A stretch of DNA of 6,860 bases. Origin: Planctomycetaceae bacterium. Its GTDB lineage: Bacteria > Planctomycetota > Planctomycetia > Pirellulales > UBA1268. Positions 6,723-6,860 of this stretch are shown in pieces. A program made the position numbers and the translations under genes. Each line of letters starts with the position of its first letter. The first letter of the stretch is position 1. The stretch covers positions 1 to 6,860 of the forward strand of contig PKCL01000243.1 in assembly GCA_002862165.1 (NCBI GenBank). The letters are read 5' to 3'. The notes below the pieces were generated by a model. The model saw nothing but the letters and a program-made list of their open reading frames with translations, was not told the origin of the DNA and did no database searches.

Positions 6723-6860
6723 AATTCATGCAGGCAACTGAAAGTTCTCGTGCAAGATGTGTAAGGTTCACAATATATATGAAATATAGGGGTTTTCGTT
6801 ATTCAGACACTTAGTATATGCATTCCTTTCGGTGTTGTTGTCGGGCTGGAATAATGTTCC

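Larger units (their letters stand above)
6474..6860. other. Upstream region of the sigma gene, no coding sequence found
   Basis: 387 bases with no supportable gene. It must contain the sigma promoter unless that lies closer in. It holds the repeats and palindromes listed separately at 6632-6722 and an AT-rich block near 6770-6790 (CAATATATATGAAATATA) that could serve a promoter in either direction. I could not assign a spaced -35/-10 pair. A short frame from an ATG at 6819 runs off the right edge but has no ribosome binding site and is not called. Confidence 0.5.

Noticed and set aside
6766..6797. AT-rich block as a promoter
   Set aside because: TATA-like strings occur on both strands, but no -35 element lies at suitable spacing, and the sigma factors' preferences in this organism are unknown.
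6819..6860. Start of a gene running off the right edge (MHSFRCC...)
   Set aside because: Only 14 codons are visible, Cys-rich, with no ribosome binding site.

Overview
The window carries four protein-coding genes of mostly housekeeping character, in the order cysK (minus, cut by the left edge), a secreted SurA/PrsA-like foldase (plus), alaC-type aminotransferase (plus), and a large sigma-70 family factor (minus). Moderate base composition, TTG start use, a long parvulin-like protein with duplicated domains and a sigma factor with several extra N-terminal helix-turn-helix segments suggest a member of the Planctomycetota. This is an inference from protein architecture and recall; no marker gene is present.

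Layout. 1-901: O-acetylserine sulfhydrylase, missing only its last residues. 902-1137: divergent intergenic region serving cysK leftward and the foldase rightward; the foldase start was moved to the ATG at 1138 because of a Shine-Dalgarno sequence and a clean signal peptide. 1138-3072: tandem-duplicated SurA-N plus parvulin-like protein. 3073-3296: non-coding. 3297-4511: AlaC-like alanine/glutamate aminotransferase, with a TTG start chosen from a strong ribosome binding site. 4512-4902: convergent intergenic region with a perfect 16-bp stem hairpin that probably terminates transcription from both sides, plus a short coding-like minus-strand frame interrupted by one TAA. 4903-6393: sigma factor. 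6394-6860: its upstream region, with no gene but several palindromes and repeats.

The genes do not form an obvious single system. cysK and alaC belong to amino-acid metabolism, the foldase to envelope protein maturation, and the sigma factor to transcription. The most unusual points are the loss of both active-site histidines in both parvulin-like domains, the sigma factor's replaced region 2.4 residues and missing region 3, the inverted repeats upstream of that gene, and the possible decaying small gene at 4574-4828. I found no convincing sign of an undescribed multi-gene system, mobile element, CRISPR array, tRNA or rRNA.
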